Below, one piece after another: positions 63,870 through 64,000 of a DNA stretch of 64,000 nucleotides. This DNA comes from CAVQJU01 sp963729215 (GTDB lineage: Bacteria > Acidobacteriota > Vicinamibacteria > Vicinamibacterales > CAVVIG01). The translations under genes and the position numbers were made by a program. Numbering within the stretch: the stretch's first letter is position 1; every line of letters begins with the position of its first letter. The stretch spans positions 434,001 to 498,000 of the forward strand of contig CAVSND010000023.1 in NCBI GenBank assembly GCA_963729215.1, in the 5' to 3' direction. The notes beneath the pieces were generated by a model. That model ran no database searches. It saw only the letters and a list, made by a program, of their open reading frames with translations, and was not told the origin of the DNA.

Positions 63870-64000
63870 GTGCGCTACCTCCGGATGTTGAGCAACTCGC
63901 TGGTGGCGGCCGTGCTCGGCGCGAGCTATGTCGTCGCGCTCGTGCTGCAGCTCAATCCGACGCTGTCGCTCGGCCCGCCCCGCCTGCTCCCGCTCGCGCT
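63870..64000 (+). CDS. 5' end of a membrane protein (truncated by the window)
   Basis: 43 codons from GTG 63870 with AGGGAG upstream. MRYLRMLSNSLVAAVLGASY and VVALVLQLNPTLSLGP form one membrane segment. Similar N-termini occur in membrane-bound sulfatase/phosphodiesterase-like proteins, but too little is present to decide. Confidence 0.5.
   Translation, partial: MRYLRMLSNSLVAAVLGASYVVALVLQLNPTLSLGPPRLLPLA

Overview
The window is a GC-rich (roughly two-thirds G+C), gene-dense bacterial chromosome segment. Gene content points to Acidobacteriota, most likely a Vicinamibacteria-like lineage. The pointers are a CRTAC1 (FG-GAP/ASPIC-UnbV) secreted protein, a Ser/Thr kinase fused to a polytopic membrane domain, DUF2911, HupE/UreJ with exported metallo-beta-lactamase-fold proteins, a subtilase with WGT repeats, and a microcompartment shell locus. 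This placement is inferred from gene content only; there is no rRNA in the window.

Layout. 1-7676 (+): end of a LuxR-type regulator, CRTAC1 protein, msrB-msrA, hrpB, and a polytopic glycosyltransferase-like protein. 7673-13923: membrane Ser/Thr kinase (-), DUF2911 (+), then hupE and two MBL-fold genes (-). 13948-24126 (+): AlkB-like dioxygenase, TIM-barrel isomerase, TrmH/SpoU, nuclease, membrane protein, methyltransferase, yebC-ruvC-ruvA-ruvB-fabH, a conserved unknown and a LigD-type polymerase. 24127-24425 is an AT-richer gap. 24426-36797 (+): subtilase, acetyltransferase, queA, tRNA(CAU), tilS, ftsH, folP, cdaA-cdaR-glmM (c-di-AMP and cell wall) and pdxJ. 36906-41400 (+): TPR and YHS proteins, then a compact bacterial microcompartment (BMC) locus (class II aldolase, one hexameric and three pentameric shell proteins, a small Cys-rich protein), nth and a cyclophilin. 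41378-46857: DUF72 (-), then queE, queC, a histidine kinase and an alanyl-tRNA editing protein (+). 46847-54654 (-): Gld-type ABC exporter operon (ATPase, permease, GldG, DUF4340) running into dacB, DinB and an MBL protein. 54751-60210: peroxiredoxin (+), CorC-type CBS protein and a receiver-PilZ protein (-), LysW-like carrier and larE (+), methyltransferase (-), pal (+). 60257-62951 (-): pyrK-pyrD-pyrF-glutaredoxin. 63051-64000 (+): exported unknown and a truncated membrane protein.

Two window-wide patterns stand out. First, many spacers (and a few coding regions) carry short words of about 7-10 bases, iterated and often arranged as long inverted arms. The words differ by family (GTCATCTG, ACGTAAAACG, ACGAGCC, GCAGTC, GGCAGG, CACAAAG, GAACCTCT, ACTTCGATA), and they repeatedly supply the start or stop codons of neighbouring genes. 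Second, eight otherwise intact conserved genes are broken by single-base shifts (tilS also by an in-frame TAG). Each repairs to a whole number of codons. Eight of the ten shifts are +1 and lie at or next to CCWGG or GCWGC pentamers, so sequence error is more likely than real gene loss.

The best candidate for an undescribed system is the BMC mini-locus. Its small Cys-rich protein shares an encapsulation-peptide-like helix with the aldolase and may be a luminal metal or Fe-S partner. Next is the GTCATC/GATGAC element, whose 8-base period makes a chain of overlapping ATGA start-stop mini-ORFs leading into the downstream gene.
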